Assembly: GCA_001466705.2 (NCBI GenBank)
Contig: LATX02000206.1
Span: 62,001 to 126,000, forward strand
Source: Moniliophthora roreri
Taxonomy: Eukaryota; Basidiomycota; Agaricomycetes; Agaricales; Marasmiaceae
Length of the DNA stretch: 64,000 bases
Direction: 5' to 3'
This document shows, one piece after another, positions 63,115-64,000 of the stretch. The translations under genes and the position numbers were made by a program. Each line of letters opens with the position of its first letter. Position 1 is the first letter of the stretch. The notes under the pieces were generated by a model that was not told the origin of the DNA, ran no database searches, and saw only the letters and a program-made list of their open reading frames with translations.

Positions 63115-63928
63115 AGAAAATTTCTAAAAACTTAACCTTTTCTTTCAACAGGTTCAACCACAGCCAACACTAACACAAATGAATGCAAATGAGCAAGTAT
63201 GAACCATAAGCAAATGCTAAAAAAGTGAACAAAGACCTCTCACCTTGTTCCATTTCCTAGGCATACCAACAGCCCCCAAACATGCCAACTGTTCATTAGG
63301 TGTATTTGAGACTGTGATTATGCTGACACTGTTGAATGCCTGCCACCTCATCCCATTCCCTGGACACACCAACACCAATGGCAACACACTGGCAGATTCC
63401 AAATGCACCTGACAGTTTGGGTGGCAACAGTACACTGACAACTCTATTTCATAAGTCCACCATCTACTCTGCTCCCTTCATTGACTGACCAAGGTCTCCA
63501 GTAGCTTGTATGATTGCTTGAAGCTGTAAAAACAGTACTCACCACCCATTGAGAGTATTTGTATAATGTATTGTATGTATGCATGTACTATTATGTAACA
63601 GTGTATTGTAGTACAGTTCAATATAAGTAATTTTACATTTATATTTATGTGCAATATATGTGTGTGAGTGATTCTGATAAGGATTCAGTACCTATTTGCT
63701 GTCCAGTAGGGTTGTAATATGGTTGTAACATTGTCTTTGGGTTGTAATGGCATTGCAACTCATCATAATTATTATGGAACCTGTAATTATTATAGTACAT
63801 TACAACTACCCTACAACTATGTTATTGTATATGCCAAGTCAGATAATGAGGTTGCTAATGATTATGAAAGTCATAATGCATTATGGGGGTTATAACCCTA
63901 ATACAATGCTATGTACTTTTTGCAGGTG
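63115..63928 (-). repeat. Right inverted arm
   Basis: Reverse-complement partner of 60,391-61,185, with scattered substitutions and small indels. It ends with the terminal motif at 63,928. The last 72 bases of the window, beyond the arm, are AT-rich and similar in style to the element interior. Confidence 0.8.
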
Positions 63929-64000
63929 TGAAATTCTTACATTTGATTGCAATGCTATTGCAGTCATATTGCAGCATGATTTTAACTACCTTGCAGCCAG

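Larger units (their letters stand above)
60390..63928. mobile_element. Inverted-arm transposable element, decayed, CpG-depleted
   Basis: Both ends carry CACCTGCAAAAAGTACATAG (left from 60,391; right, inverted, ending at 63,928). Long inverted arms follow (about 60,391-61,185 and 63,115-63,928) around a core with transposase-like remnants. TGAA lies immediately outside each end (60,386-60,389 and 63,929-63,932), a possible but weak 4-bp target duplication. A third copy of the terminal motif occurs inside at 62,105. The block has about ten CpG dinucleotides in 3.5 kb, while the sequence just left of it is CpG-rich. Confidence 0.75.

Overview
The window looks like a scaffold piece from an agaricomycete (mushroom-forming basidiomycete). 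Genes sit close together on both strands and are split by many 45-60 nt GT-AG introns. The gene set (DUF6534 seven-helix protein, Pho80-type cyclin, external NADH dehydrogenase, secreted TAP-like hydrolase, reducing PKS with a C-terminal thioesterase) is typical of that class. A Russulales/Stereaceae-like source is possible, because the PKS type resembles the polyene synthase PPS1 described from a stereaceous fungus, but this is a weak inference.

Layout. 1-6156 (+) is the 3' two thirds of a reducing PKS (PKS-1), cut by the window edge. 7.8-10.0 kb holds a 14-helix type MFS exporter. 10.8-15.4 kb holds two tandem secreted alpha/beta hydrolases, the first a pseudogene. 16.9-25.2 kb is a conserved block: DDX41-type helicase, Pho80-like cyclin and calcium-binding NADH dehydrogenase. 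26.2-28.4 kb (-) is a P450, 29.4-31.5 kb a DUF6534 membrane protein, 34.4-35.5 kb another membrane protein and 36.4-38.1 kb (-) an F-box protein. 38,986-48,998 (-) is a complete second PKS (PKS-2; 33 exons, 2,746 aa in my model), a close paralogue of PKS-1 with the same intron plan. Downstream of its promoter lie a carotenoid-cleavage-dioxygenase-type gene (51.3-53.2 kb), an acyl-CoA ligase (53.2-56.0 kb, -) and an amino-acid/GABA permease (57.2-59.8 kb). From about 60,390 to 63,928 there is a CpG-depleted element with roughly 0.8-kb inverted arms and a decayed transposase-like core.

Biology. Both PKSs have the order (KS-AT-)DH-MT-degenerate ER-KR-ACP-TE. With no working enoyl reductase and a releasing thioesterase, the expected product is a conjugated, C-methylated polyene acid, as for the known basidiomycete polyene synthases PPS1 and LpaA. 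The unusual part is the neighbourhood of PKS-2: a CCD enzyme with all four iron-binding histidines and an acyl-CoA ligase lie next to it. The working hypothesis is a polyketide-polyene pathway in which a carotenoid-oxygenase-family enzyme cleaves a PKS-made polyene and the ligase activates the acid. The two PKS copies are convergent and about 33 kb apart, with housekeeping genes between them, so this is a dispersed duplicated locus and not one compact cluster.
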